64,000 bases of DNA from Lachnoclostridium sp. UBA5725 (GCA_002419585.1 DIGJ01000033.1:62001-126000), one strand, 5' to 3'; positions 31,464 through 40,691 are shown, counted from the stretch's first letter. Made by a program: numbers and translations. Notes: generated from the sequence alone by a model not told the origin.

Positions 31464-31880
31464 ATGTCAACAAAAATTATACTCGTAAGCATTTTAGTTT
31501 TAAGTTTTATTATTCCATTTGGAGCTTACTTTCTAGGTGAAAAGAAAAAAGGCAGCTTTAAAGCAGCCTTAGGTTTTAATGCAGTTTTCTTCTTTGGAAC
31601 ACTTATTATTGGTGATATTATGATGTTTAACGGTAACGTTTCTGCAGCAGCTGCAACTACCGCTGCTAATACAAGCGAAAGCTGGAGATATATTGCTGCT
31701 GCTTTAGCAACTGGTATGTCTTGTATCGGAGCTGGTATTGCAGTGGCAAGTGCTGCTAGCGCTGCGATCGGAGCATTAAGTGAAGATGCTTCTGTAATGG
31801 GTAAAGCTCTTATCTTTGTAGCTCTTGCAGAGTCTGTCGCATTATATGGCTTATTAATATCATTTTCCATTTTAGGTTAA
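31464..31880 (+). CDS. ntpK: V-type ATPase subunit K (rotor ring proteolipid)
   Basis: A 138-residue proteolipid. Residues 5-25 and 33-55 form two hydrophobic helices joined by GEKKKG, followed by an Ala/Thr-rich link and a c-type hairpin (about 75-105 and 112-137). The ion-binding carboxylate is E123 in FVALAESVALYGL, followed by Ser124. One hairpin with one Glu plus a hydrophobic N-terminal extension differs from the 16-kDa double-hairpin NtpK of Enterococcus. The inner helix (CIGAGIAVASAASAAIG) has no Gln where Na+ rings often have one, so the coupling ion is uncertain. Confidence 0.93.
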   Translation: MSTKIILVSILVLSFIIPFGAYFLGEKKKGSFKAALGFNAVFFFGTLIIGDIMMFNGNVSAAAATTAANTSESWRYIAAALATGMSCIGAGIAVASAASAAIGALSEDASVMGKALIFVALAESVALYGLLISFSILG

Positions 31881-31895
31881 GGAGCAAACGTTTTT

Positions 31896-32204
31896 ATGAA
31901 AATGTTTCTAATTAGTGACAACGTCGACACCTATACTGGCATGCGCCTAGCTGGTGTCGATGGCGTGGTCATTCATTCAAAAAAGCACCTACGTCAACAA
32001 TTGGAAAAAGCCTTTGCTGACAAAGAAATTGGTATCGTATTGCTAACTGAAACGTTTGGTCGCGAATTTCCAGATATCATTGATGAAGTTAAGTTAAAAC
32101 GAAGACTTCCTTTAATCGTGGAAATACCCGATCGACATGGAACCGGTCGTGATCCTAACTTTATTATGAACTATGTAAATGAAGCGATTGGTATAAAGAT
32201 TTAA
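31896..32204 (+). CDS. ntpG: V-type ATPase subunit F (central stalk)
   Basis: A 102-residue subunit with the CheY-like alpha/beta fold of V/A-ATPase subunit F: an opening strand MKMFLISDNVDTYTGMRLAG, the middle IGIVLLTETFGREFPDIID and a conserved LPLIVEIPDRHGTGRDPNFI segment near the C-terminus. Subunit F binds subunit D in the rotor shaft. It lies 15 bases after subunit K and 13 before subunit E in the operon. Confidence 0.92.
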   Translation: MKMFLISDNVDTYTGMRLAGVDGVVIHSKKHLRQQLEKAFADKEIGIVLLTETFGREFPDIIDEVKLKRRLPLIVEIPDRHGTGRDPNFIMNYVNEAIGIKI

Positions 32205-32217
32205 GGAGGGTTGGCAA

Positions 32218-32784
32218 ATGACCATAGAGGAAAAATTGCGTATTTTTTACGAAACAACCATTGCAGATGCAACCAAGCAAAGCGAAGTAATTATAGAAGA
32301 ATATAAGACTTCATTAAAAAATATGTATGAAGAACATAAAAGAGAATCAGAAGAAAAAGCTGTTTATACACTTGATATAGAATGCCAAAAACTTGTTCAG
32401 GAAAAGAATAAAGTATTATCCCTTCAGTCTTTGGATTTTAAACGCCAGATTAGTGAGAAAACAGCATGTTTAAAAAATGAATTGTTTGAAGATGTAAAAA
32501 AGCGTCTTCTTTCTTTCATGGAAACACCAGAATATAATGAATTACTTGTTAAGCAGATAAAAGAAGCGATTCAATTTGCTAAAAATGACGAACATACAAT
32601 TTATATTAATAGCACGGATGCTGATAGAAAAGCTTTCTTAGAAGATAAAACCGGAGCTACCATCACTGTCAGTACGATTGATTTTATGGGCGGAACGAGA
32701 ACCGTAATTCATGACAAAAATATTTTAATCGATCGATCTTTTTCAGCCATGTTCGCAGAAGAAAAAGAAACATTTTCAATATAA
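32218..32784 (+). CDS. ntpE: V-type ATPase subunit E (peripheral stalk)
   Basis: The 188-residue subunit has a long N-terminal coiled coil (EEKLRIFYETTIADATKQSE ... CQKLVQEKNKVLSLQSLDFK) and a C-terminal globular alpha/beta domain ending around GGTRTVIHDKNILIDRSFSA, the usual organisation of V/A-type subunit E. It pairs with the G/H-like first gene product to make the stator stalk and caps subunit B. The start follows AAGGAGG. Confidence 0.9.
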   Translation: MTIEEKLRIFYETTIADATKQSEVIIEEYKTSLKNMYEEHKRESEEKAVYTLDIECQKLVQEKNKVLSLQSLDFKRQISEKTACLKNELFEDVKKRLLSFMETPEYNELLVKQIKEAIQFAKNDEHTIYINSTDADRKAFLEDKTGATITVSTIDFMGGTRTVIHDKNILIDRSFSAMFAEEKETFSI

Positions 32785-32799
32785 AGGAGGTTTTCAGCA

Positions 32800-34569
32800 A
32801 TGGAGCAGACGATGGGTAATATTTATGGCATAAATGGCCCTGTTATATATCTACGCGGTAACCTCGGATTCAAGATGGCTGAGATGGTCTATGTTGGAAC
32901 AGAACATCTAGTTGGTGAAGTTATCGGTCTTACAAAAGACAAAACAACCATTCAGGTTTATGAGGAAACTACTGGTTTAAAACCGGGAGAAGAAGTTATT
33001 GGAACAGGAGCTTGTCTTTCCGTAACCTTAGGCCCTGGTATTCTAAGTAATATATATGATGGAATTGAGCGTCCATTAAAAGAAATTCAAAAGAGCAGTG
33101 GCGCATTTATTCCAAGAGGTAGCAGTGCTAGTTCCCTGGATACCGATAAACTTTGGGATGTACATGTTACTGTAAATATTGGAGATACCGTGTCTGGAGG
33201 AACAATTATAGCTGAAGTACCAGAAACCACCGCTATCGTTCACAAATCAATGATTCCTCCAAATGTTTCTGGTACTGTAATTTCTGTCGCAAAGGACGGC
33301 AAATATACCGTACTTGAACCTATCGTAACAATACAGTGTCCGGATGGTGAAGAAATGGTCATCACCTTATTACAAAAATGGCCAATCCGCGTACCTAGAC
33401 CAACTGCAAAACGTTTTCCTTTGGATAAACCACTACTAACTGGACAGCGTATTTTTGACTCCTTATTTCCGATTGCAAAAGGTGGTACCGCTGCAATCCC
33501 TGGAGGATTTGGAACTGGTAAGACAATGACTCAGCATCAGCTTGCAAAATGGTCCGATGCCGATATTATTGTATATATTGGTTGTGGTGAACGTGGAAAC
33601 GAAATGACAAATGTTTTGGAAGAGTTCTCTGAATTAGTGGATCCTAAATCAGGTAATCTCCTACTTACAAGAACTGTACTAATTGCAAATACATCAAACA
33701 TGCCTGTTGCAGCACGTGAAGCAAGTATTTATACCGGTATTACTTTAGCAGAATATTATCGCGATATGGGTTATCATGTAGCAATTATGGCTGACTCTAC
33801 TTCTCGTTGGGCAGAAGCTCTTCGTGAACTTTCCGGCCGTTTGGAAGAAATGCCTGCAGAAGAGGGATTCCCAGCTTACTTAGCGTCTCGACTTTCTGCA
33901 TTCTATGAAAGAGCTGGTTATATGCGTAACTTAAATGAGACGGAAGGCAGTGTAACGATTATCGGAGCCGTTTCTCCTCAGGGTGGAGACTTCTCTGAAC
34001 CAGTAACTCAAAATACCAAACGTTTTGTTCGTTGCTTTTTTGCTTTGGATAAATCACTTGCTTATGCCAGACACTTTCCAGCCATTCACTGGCTTAACAG
34101 CTACAGTGAGTATGTTACTGATTTAACACCATGGTTTTCTTCGAATGTAAATGATAATTTTATTAGCTATCGTAATCAGTTGTTAAGTCTTTTAAGCCAG
34201 GAAAATAGCTTAAATGAAATTGTTAAATTAATTGGTAGTGATGTTTTACCAGATGATCAAAAATTGGTTCTTGAGATTTCACGTATCATCCGTCTAGGAT
34301 TCCTCCAACAAAACGCATTTCATAAAGAAGATACCTATGTTCCAATGGATAAACAATACAAAATGATGGAAATTATTCTTTATTTATATGATAAATGCAA
34401 AAAGCTTGTTGCATTGAATATGCCAATGACCTTAATTCGTGAAAATAATATATTTGAAAAATTGGTTTCCATTAAATACGATGTTGCAAACGATGAATTA
34501 GAAAAATTTGATGAATATAAGCAAATGATTGACGACTTCTATGACCGTCTCATTGCAACCAATGCGTAA
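32800..34569 (+). CDS. ntpA: V-type ATPase catalytic subunit A
   Basis: The catalytic 589-residue subunit has the P-loop GGFGTGKT (235-242), the GERGNEMTNVLEEF catalytic region (E in GERG) and the V-type non-homologous insertion near residues 110-190 that F1-beta lacks (GTVISVAKDGKYTV region). DSTSRWAEALRELSGRLEEM follows. It couples ATP hydrolysis or synthesis to ion flow with subunits B and D. It lies 15 bases from subunit E and 15 from subunit B. The AAAGGAGG ribosome site is strong. Confidence 0.97.
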   Translation: MEQTMGNIYGINGPVIYLRGNLGFKMAEMVYVGTEHLVGEVIGLTKDKTTIQVYEETTGLKPGEEVIGTGACLSVTLGPGILSNIYDGIERPLKEIQKSSGAFIPRGSSASSLDTDKLWDVHVTVNIGDTVSGGTIIAEVPETTAIVHKSMIPPNVSGTVISVAKDGKYTVLEPIVTIQCPDGEEMVITLLQKWPIRVPRPTAKRFPLDKPLLTGQRIFDSLFPIAKGGTAAIPGGFGTGKTMTQHQLAKWSDADIIVYIGCGERGNEMTNVLEEFSELVDPKSGNLLLTRTVLIANTSNMPVAAREASIYTGITLAEYYRDMGYHVAIMADSTSRWAEALRELSGRLEEMPAEEGFPAYLASRLSAFYERAGYMRNLNETEGSVTIIGAVSPQGGDFSEPVTQNTKRFVRCFFALDKSLAYARHFPAIHWLNSYSEYVTDLTPWFSSNVNDNFISYRNQLLSLLSQENSLNEIVKLIGSDVLPDDQKLVLEISRIIRLGFLQQNAFHKEDTYVPMDKQYKMMEIILYLYDKCKKLVALNMPMTLIRENNIFEKLVSIKYDVANDELEKFDEYKQMIDDFYDRLIATNA

Positions 34570-34584
34570 GGGAGGAATGTTACT

Positions 34585-35988
34585 ATGTCAATCGAATATT
34601 TAGGACTCAGTGAAATTAACGGTCCATTAATCGCATTAGAAGGTGTTAGTGACGCCTCTTATGAAGAAATTGTTGAATTTACGATCGATCAAAAAACAAA
34701 GAAATTAGGTCGTATTGTTGAAGTATATGATGGTAAAGCAGTTATTGAAGTTTTTGGTGGTACCGATGAAATGTCTTTAAAAAATACACATACAAAACTG
34801 ACAGGACATCCAATGGAAATTGGTCTATCTACTGAAGTACTGGGCCGTACCTTCAACGGTTTAGGCCAACCAATTGACGGACTTGGAAATATTGTTCCTG
34901 AAGTCAAATTAAACGTTAATGGTCAGCCACTTAACCCAGTATCCAGGGAATACCCACGTAACTACATTAATACTGGTATTTCTGCTATTGACTGTTTAAC
35001 TACATTAATCCGAGGACAGAAGCTTCCTATCTTTTCCGGAAATGGATTGCCTCATGACCAACTTGCAGCTCAGATTGTAAGACAGGCTTCTCTTGGTGAA
35101 GGTAGTACCGAAGAATTCGGTATTGTATTTGCAGCTATGGGTGTTAAGCACGATGTTGCTGAGTATTTCCGTCATACCTTTGAGGAGAGTGGAGCAAGTT
35201 CTCATGTTACTATGTTTTTAAATCTTGCAAATGATCCCGTTGTAGAGCGATTGATTACACCAAAAGTTGCTCTTACCTGTGCTGAATATTTGGCCTTTGA
35301 AAAAGGAATGCATATTTTAGTTATTTTAACGGATATGACCTCATTTGCCGAAGCAATGCGTGAAGTATCTTCTTCAAAAGGTGAGATTCCTAGCCGTAAA
35401 GGTTATCCTGGTTATCTCTACAGTGAATTTGCTACTTTGTATGAAAGAGCTGGTATTGTAGCTGGAAAACCTGGTTCTGTAACTCAGATTCCAATACTAA
35501 CTATGCCAAATGATGATATTACACATCCTATACCAGACTTAACCGGATATATTACCGAAGGACAGATTGTTCTTGAGCGATCCTTACATCAAAAGACAAT
35601 TTACCCACCAATCAATGTACTACCATCTCTATCCCGTCTAATGAAGGATGGTATCGGAGCTGGTTATACACGTGAAGACCATCAAGACCTTGCAAATCAG
35701 CTTTTCTCTTCTTATGCTCATGTAGGAGATGCAAGAGCATTAGCGAGTGTAATCGGTGAAGATGAGTTATCACCAATCGATAAAAAATATTTAAAATTTG
35801 GTAGTGCTTTTGAAGAACAATTTGTTTCACAAGGTAAAAACGAAAATCGTCCGATTACTGATACCTTAGAAAAAGGTTGGAAATTACTTTCTATTCTTCC
35901 AAAAGAAGAATTAGATCGTGTTGATACAAAAATATTAAATAAGTACTATATAAAATTGGAAGAAGAAACAACTCCTTCCGAAGAATAA
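34585..35988 (+). CDS. ntpB: V-type ATPase regulatory subunit B
   Basis: The 467-residue non-catalytic nucleotide-binding subunit lacks a canonical Walker A (the region reads LPIFSGNGLPHDQLAAQI, as in V-ATPase B subunits) and carries LTDMTSFAEAMREVSSSKGE then RKGYPGYLYSEFATLYERAG, which are diagnostic. It alternates with subunit A in the A3B3 head. GGAGG precedes the ATG. The gene is followed 14 bases later by subunit D. Confidence 0.97.
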   Translation: MSIEYLGLSEINGPLIALEGVSDASYEEIVEFTIDQKTKKLGRIVEVYDGKAVIEVFGGTDEMSLKNTHTKLTGHPMEIGLSTEVLGRTFNGLGQPIDGLGNIVPEVKLNVNGQPLNPVSREYPRNYINTGISAIDCLTTLIRGQKLPIFSGNGLPHDQLAAQIVRQASLGEGSTEEFGIVFAAMGVKHDVAEYFRHTFEESGASSHVTMFLNLANDPVVERLITPKVALTCAEYLAFEKGMHILVILTDMTSFAEAMREVSSSKGEIPSRKGYPGYLYSEFATLYERAGIVAGKPGSVTQIPILTMPNDDITHPIPDLTGYITEGQIVLERSLHQKTIYPPINVLPSLSRLMKDGIGAGYTREDHQDLANQLFSSYAHVGDARALASVIGEDELSPIDKKYLKFGSAFEEQFVSQGKNENRPITDTLEKGWKLLSILPKEELDRVDTKILNKYYIKLEEETTPSEE

Positions 35989-36002
35989 CTGGAGGTGACT
36001 GA

Positions 36003-36620
36003 ATGGATCCCAATACATTTCCCACAAAAGGTAATTTAATCTTGGCTAAAAATTCCTTAGCTCTTGCACGTCAGGGATTTGAGCTTATGGATAAAAAAAG
36101 AAACATTCTGATCCGTGAGTTAATGGATTTAATAAATGAAGCTTCCTCTATTCAGTCAGAAATTGATACTACCTTTACCGCTGCTTATCGGGCTCTTCAA
36201 AATGCAAATATTGAAATGGGAATCTATAATGTTTCGCAGCTGTCAAAGGTAATGCCAATTGAGGATTCCATTGAAATCAAAGTCCGTAGTGTTATGGGTA
36301 CCGAGATTCCTTTCGTAAAATATAAGAAAAATGATAGAAAACCTTCTTATTCCTTTTATGGAACCAAAGTCTCATTAGATGAAGCATGTTCTAAATTTAA
36401 TCGAGTAAAAGAGCTTACCATTCGCTTATCCATGATAGAAACCGCTGCTTACCGATTAGCTTATAGTATTAAAAAGACTCAAAAAAGAGCCAATGCACTT
36501 CAAAATATTACAATTCCTAGATATAAGACATTGGTTGTCGACATTCAAAATGCTTTGGAAGAAAAGGAACGTGAAGAGTTTACAAGACTTAAAGTTATTA
36601 AACGAATGCATGCATCTTAA
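36003..36620 (+). CDS. ntpD: V-type ATPase subunit D (central rotor shaft)
   Basis: The 205-residue shaft subunit is helical from end to end (FPTKGNLILAKNSLALARQG at the N-terminus; TKKTQKRANALQNITIPRYK-type C-terminal helix), which matches the antiparallel coiled coil of subunit D inserted in the A3B3 cavity. It is the last gene of the operon, closed by a candidate terminator at 36681-36712. With this gene the set G/H, C, I, K, F, E, A, B and D is complete, so a functional ATPase can be assembled. Confidence 0.95.
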   Translation: MDPNTFPTKGNLILAKNSLALARQGFELMDKKRNILIRELMDLINEASSIQSEIDTTFTAAYRALQNANIEMGIYNVSQLSKVMPIEDSIEIKVRSVMGTEIPFVKYKKNDRKPSYSFYGTKVSLDEACSKFNRVKELTIRLSMIETAAYRLAYSIKKTQKRANALQNITIPRYKTLVVDIQNALEEKEREEFTRLKVIKRMHAS

Positions 36621-36680
36621 GTTTTAATAGCAGTTTGTATGATATCTTGGATTTTATATATGAATATACATGTATTTAAA

Positions 36681-36712
36681 AAGGGAACGGGCCTAATGGC
36701 TTAGTTTCCCTT
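36681..36712 (+). terminator. Candidate terminator of the V-ATPase operon
   Basis: AAGGGAA (36681-36687) pairs with TTCCCTT (36706-36712) around an inner GCC/GGC stem, 60 bases past the subunit D stop. The T tract after it is broken (TTAGTTTCGTTT), so termination may be partial. Confidence 0.5.
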
Positions 36713-36800
36713 AGTTTCGTTTAGGGAACATATTTCATCCGTTTAAAAGAATGTTAGATTTCAGCAAAACAGGAATCATTCAACAAATTTACCAATATAC

Positions 36801-36829
36801 TTGCGACACTATAAAAAATAAATTATAAT
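36801..36829 (+). promoter_or_regulatory. Promoter of the D,D-carboxypeptidase gene
   Basis: TTGCGA (36801-36806) and TATAAT (36824-36829) are 17 bases apart, 38 bases upstream of the start codon. The -10 is perfect. Confidence 0.7.
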
Positions 36830-36867
36830 GAGACTAGTCCATTTTTGAAAGGAAGTTTTTTTATATT

Positions 36868-38253
36868 ATGAAATTAAAACGTTTTTTATCGATAATGCTA
36901 CTAAGCATCTTTATCATAAATTGCATTAATCCATCCTATGTAAATGCAACCGAAACTAAAGATAGTAATGAGACCGAAGAGGATTACTCCAAATATTGGC
37001 CAAAAGGTCCTGATGTTGACGCAGACTCCGCTATTTTGATGGATTTATCCACCGGTTTGATCTTATATGAGAAAAATAGTCACAAAGAACAATATCCAGC
37101 TAGTATAACTAAAATTATGACCTCACTTCTTGCCATTGAAAATTGTTCTATGGGTGAAATTGTAACTTTTTCTCATGATGCCATATTTGGAATCGAAAGT
37201 GGAAGTAGTCATATTGGTATCGATGTTGGAGAAAAACTAACAATAGAACAATGTCTATATGCCATTATGCTTGCATCTGCAAATGAGGTGTCTTGGGGCG
37301 TCGGTGAACATATTGCAGGTAGCCTTCCAGATTTTGCAGAAATGATGAATGCGCGCGCAAAAGAGTTGGGATGCTTAAATACACATTTTGTGAATGCAAA
37401 CGGTTTGCATGATGATAATCATTACACAAGTGCTTATGATATGGCATTAATCAGCCGCCAGGCCATGCAATACTCTACATTTCGTAAAATTACATCTACC
37501 AAACGTTATACGATACCCCCAACAAATAAGCACGAGAATGATAATTGCTTTTTAAACCACCATCAGATGCTTTATGGATATAAATATCCACAATATGAGT
37601 ATGAGTACTGTATTGGCGGAAAAACAGGGTATACCACAAAGGCTGGATCAACACTGGTAACTTTCGCTGCAAAGGATGGCGTGGAACTTGTCTGCGTTGT
37701 TATGCGAGCAAATGGTGCCGCTTCTGCCAAAAATGAATATACCGATACTACTTCATTATTTAATTTCGGCTTTGAAAACTACAAAAAATACGAGCTGACT
37801 GATGATTCAATTGCATCGGAAGAGTCTCCATTATATACTACCTATAGTCCATTCTTTAATGCAGAAGCATCTCCATTAAAAGTTGGCAAAAATGCTTGCG
37901 TATTATTACCGAATGGCGCTAAATTTGAAGATGCGAAACAGAGTATCTCCTTTAATGATAATATAAAATTAAAAGACGGTGAAAATGTAATTGGTACCAT
38001 TTCCTACACCTATGCAGGAAAAACCGTTGGTTCCACAGATATTATATTTGAAAAACAGCCAGCATCAAACTTAGTAATTACACAAAATACAAAAGTAGTG
38101 GAAAGTAAAGAAGTTACATCTTCTAATCGTTTTAATCTAAAGCCAATTATTATTATTGGTATTATAGCAGTTATCGCTATTTTAGTATGGCTATATTTCC
38201 ATTTCAACGGAAAGAAGCGAAGGAATTCACGAAAATTCGATTTACGTTTTTAA
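36868..38253 (+). CDS. D-alanyl-D-alanine carboxypeptidase (peptidase S11, DacF-like)
   Basis: This low-molecular-mass penicillin-binding protein trims the terminal D-Ala from peptidoglycan stem peptides outside the membrane. The 461 residues contain a signal peptide (about 1-27, cut near VNA), the active-site S79-I-T-K82, S137-A-N139 and K252-T-G254, then a beta-rich C-terminal domain (about 310-400). A membrane helix near the C-terminus (PIIIIGIIAVIAILVWLYF) is followed by a basic tail, so it is anchored at its C-terminus. AAAGGAAG precedes the ATG. It has its own promoter and a terminator. Which sporulation or vegetative paralogue it is cannot be told. Confidence 0.95.
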   Translation: MKLKRFLSIMLLSIFIINCINPSYVNATETKDSNETEEDYSKYWPKGPDVDADSAILMDLSTGLILYEKNSHKEQYPASITKIMTSLLAIENCSMGEIVTFSHDAIFGIESGSSHIGIDVGEKLTIEQCLYAIMLASANEVSWGVGEHIAGSLPDFAEMMNARAKELGCLNTHFVNANGLHDDNHYTSAYDMALISRQAMQYSTFRKITSTKRYTIPPTNKHENDNCFLNHHQMLYGYKYPQYEYEYCIGGKTGYTTKAGSTLVTFAAKDGVELVCVVMRANGAASAKNEYTDTTSLFNFGFENYKKYELTDDSIASEESPLYTTYSPFFNAEASPLKVGKNACVLLPNGAKFEDAKQSISFNDNIKLKDGENVIGTISYTYAGKTVGSTDIIFEKQPASNLVITQNTKVVESKEVTSSNRFNLKPIIIIGIIAVIAILVWLYFHFNGKKRRNSRKFDLRF

Positions 38254-38257
38254 AAAA

Positions 38258-38305
38258 TAAATACCATGTACTCTAACCTCAATACGGTCAGCGTACATGG
38301 TATTT
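38258..38305. terminator. Bidirectional terminator between convergent genes
   Basis: A perfect 13-bp inverted repeat AAATACCATGTAC/GTACATGGTATTT with a 21-base loop lies between the stops of the carboxypeptidase and the exonuclease, and T-rich tracts follow on both strands. Confidence 0.85.
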
Positions 38306-38339
38306 TTAAGTTGGGCTGCAAATCATCTTCCTTTTTGAT

Positions 38340-39281
38340 TTAATGATGATCCAACTTTTTTATTAAAATTTCATCGTGATGCAATTTTAATTTCTTTGCA
38401 CCCTCTTTGCTAATCGTACTTACAATTTTTACAACAAATCGTTTACCATTATCTACCTTATTTATCTGAATTCTACCTTTTAAGTATCCATGTTTACTAC
38501 AATATCCCAAACAATAGTAGTTTTTTGGATTATTGCTAAACCATCCAATTTTCTTTACTGCTGGATTTCCACAAAGAAAACAATTTATCTTTTTTATTTC
38601 CTTATCATTTAATGCTTCTTCTTTTGTTTCAAATTCTCTTGAAATATACTTCGAATACGTTCCATAATTTACATATAATTCATCTTCTACTGATTTTGGA
38701 TTATGATAACAGTCGATTGAGAAATACTGATTGATTAACATTTGATTCAATTGTTTAAATATCTTGGCCGTATATTCCGCATCGCAAAGTGCACGGTGAA
38801 ACTCTTTTGATTTTTCAAAACCAAAGTATTCCACAGCATATTCTAATGTTTTTGGATTTTTTCTTCCTTCTACTTCCAATGAAAATATCTTTTGGACATC
38901 ATAATAATGAAAGGCCTTTGTTAGATAATTCGTTATTCCATAATACTCCATATTCCGCTGCAGTTCAACCAAATCCATATTTCCCCAGGTGCAAAACGAA
39001 AAATCACTGCCACACCATTCAAAAAATTCATGAACTGCATACACAAAAGATACTCCTTCTTCTAGCTCCTTTGAATCAATTTGAACCAGATCCTTTGTTA
39101 CTGGGAAAATTTCTAAGTATATATTTGGTTTAATAACCCTTTGGAACTTTTCAATGCATTTACGGTCTTTATTCAGTTTAACAGCGCCTATTTCTATTAT
39201 CTCAAATGGAATTCTTTTTTTATCTTCATCTAGCTCACTCTTTCCCTGATTCCATTCTAAATCCATTACTATATAATTCAT
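38340..39281 (-). CDS. DEDDh 3'-5' exonuclease with C-terminal zinc-finger-like domain
   Basis: The 313-residue protein starts with an RNase T/DnaQ-type exonuclease: VMDLEWNQ supplies Asp and Glu, the middle TWGNMDLVEL the next Asp, and KEFHRALCDAEYTA the His-x4-Asp pair of the DEDDh subclass, so the active site is complete. Residues about 225-270 contain CFLCGNP ... YYCLGYCSKHGY, a four-cysteine arrangement that probably binds zinc. The substrate, DNA or RNA, is not predictable. The start is three bases after the stop of the upstream coiled-coil membrane protein, so the two are coupled in one operon. Confidence 0.88.
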   Translation of the reverse strand: MNYIVMDLEWNQGKSELDEDKKRIPFEIIEIGAVKLNKDRKCIEKFQRVIKPNIYLEIFPVTKDLVQIDSKELEEGVSFVYAVHEFFEWCGSDFSFCTWGNMDLVELQRNMEYYGITNYLTKAFHYYDVQKIFSLEVEGRKNPKTLEYAVEYFGFEKSKEFHRALCDAEYTAKIFKQLNQMLINQYFSIDCYHNPKSVEDELYVNYGTYSKYISREFETKEEALNDKEIKKINCFLCGNPAVKKIGWFSNNPKNYYCLGYCSKHGYLKGRIQINKVDNGKRFVVKIVSTISKEGAKKLKLHHDEILIKKLDHH

Positions 39282-39284
39282 CTT

Positions 39285-40691
39285 TTATCCCATTGATGCA
39301 AATAATGCTGCAATCTCTTCTGCACTTAACTGTTTATTCGGATCCGAAATGTCAAACGCTGGCATCTCATTCTTTTTCGTTTCCTCTACCTTATTAGTAT
39401 CCGATAAGTTATTATCCTCCACTTGAACCGTTTCAATCGTACCAATCGTATCATCAGCCGTATTCGAATTACTTTCATCAAGTGTAGCAAACATGGCAGC
39501 AATTTCATCTGCGCTCAACTGACGGTTTGGATCATTATCTTTCTTTTCTACTATGAAATCTTCGATTGGATCTTCCATCTCGTTGCTAATTTCAGTCTCT
39601 TCTGCAGCAGCAGCAAATAGCGCGGAAATTTCTTCTGCACTAAGCTGTTTATTTGAATCAAATACTTCTTTCTTTTCAACTTCTTTAATTTTAGGAATTA
39701 CAGTCTCCTCTTCCATAGCTGGAGCAACTTCCTCTTTTGCAAACGCAAGATCACTGATATCATCCTGGCTTAGTAACCCTATTTCATCATTTACGTCAGC
39801 TTGTATTGGATCAGCTTGTATCGCTTCAGCTTGTATTGGTTCTGTTTCTACTAATTCAGGAACGAATGGCTCTTCCTCTTTGGAATTAGCCTCTTTTGTT
39901 TTCGTTTTTTTAAGTTTACTTTCCTTAACGTCAACATCGTTTTGTACTTGTACTTCTACTTCAACTAACTTTGGACTGTCTTCCGTTATGAGAACATCCT
40001 CTACCTGATTTTGCTGCACAGGAACTGTATATGATACTGGAGTTGGCATAGATTGCGCATTCATATAAAGGCCTTTAACATCCATTCGCAAATTATCCGA
40101 TATCTGTTCTAATTTTATACACTCCTTTTCAATATCTCTCATACGATTTTCCATGCGGTCAATCAGAGTTGAAAAATTAGAATCTATACTATTAATTATG
40201 TCATTACTATCAAATTTACTTTTATTTCTCTCTTCTATTATTTTGTCTGTACTTTGATGCATCGAAGCTGCTATCTTTTCACATCCTGCCTTATTGATTG
40301 CTGATGCCTTTTTAATATCTTCTCTTACATACTTTACAATTATTTTTGCCGCTTTATTCTGGGTTTCTACAATATTATCTGCCTCTGCTTTTCGGTTTTG
40401 ATTTATCTCTTCAAATTTTTCTTCAATGAATTCGGAATTCTTTTTTGTTTGCACATATAGTGCTTTTTGTACCTTTTCAATTCCTTCCAATCGTTCTCCA
40501 AAATAGAGTTCCAATTTCTCATGATATCTTATTTTTTCATTCTGCCTTGCATCCAAAAGTAAATAGGTTGCTATCAAAATTACGATACTAACTCCGATAA
40601 TATTAATTTTTTCAATAATGCAATATATTTCTGCTAAAATGGACGCAGCAAAAAACACTCCAAAATATAGTATATTATTATCTTTTTTCAT
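39285..40691 (-). CDS. Membrane coiled-coil protein with repeated FliM-like LSAEEIAALF motifs
   Basis: A 468-residue protein of unknown function. An N-terminal membrane hairpin (LYFGVFFAASILAEIYCII and IIGVSIVILIATYLLLD) anchors about 170 residues of coiled coil in the cytoplasm, followed by an acidic Glu/Val/Thr-rich low-complexity stretch. In the last 130 residues a motif appears three times: NKQLSAEEISALFAAAA, NRQLSADEIAAMFATL and, at the very C-terminus, NKQLSAEEIAALFASMG, plus a diverged LSQDDISDL copy. The motif resembles the LSQ-E-IDALL N-terminal peptide of FliM. The start after AGGGGG at 40691 is preferred over an ATG 11 codons earlier. It is coupled to the exonuclease gene. Confidence 0.8.
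   Translation of the reverse strand: MKKDNNILYFGVFFAASILAEIYCIIEKINIIGVSIVILIATYLLLDARQNEKIRYHEKLELYFGERLEGIEKVQKALYVQTKKNSEFIEEKFEEINQNRKAEADNIVETQNKAAKIIVKYVREDIKKASAINKAGCEKIAASMHQSTDKIIEERNKSKFDSNDIINSIDSNFSTLIDRMENRMRDIEKECIKLEQISDNLRMDVKGLYMNAQSMPTPVSYTVPVQQNQVEDVLITEDSPKLVEVEVQVQNDVDVKESKLKKTKTKEANSKEEEPFVPELVETEPIQAEAIQADPIQADVNDEIGLLSQDDISDLAFAKEEVAPAMEEETVIPKIKEVEKKEVFDSNKQLSAEEISALFAAAAEETEISNEMEDPIEDFIVEKKDNDPNRQLSADEIAAMFATLDESNSNTADDTIGTIETVQVEDNNLSDTNKVEETKKNEMPAFDISDPNKQLSAEEIAALFASMG

Noticed and set aside
39805..39850. Repeated Ile-Gln-Ala/Asp codons in the coiled-coil protein as a possible phase-variable microsatellite
   Set aside because: The repeat unit (QAEAIQADPIQAD region) is in-frame and imperfect, so it would not switch the reading frame.
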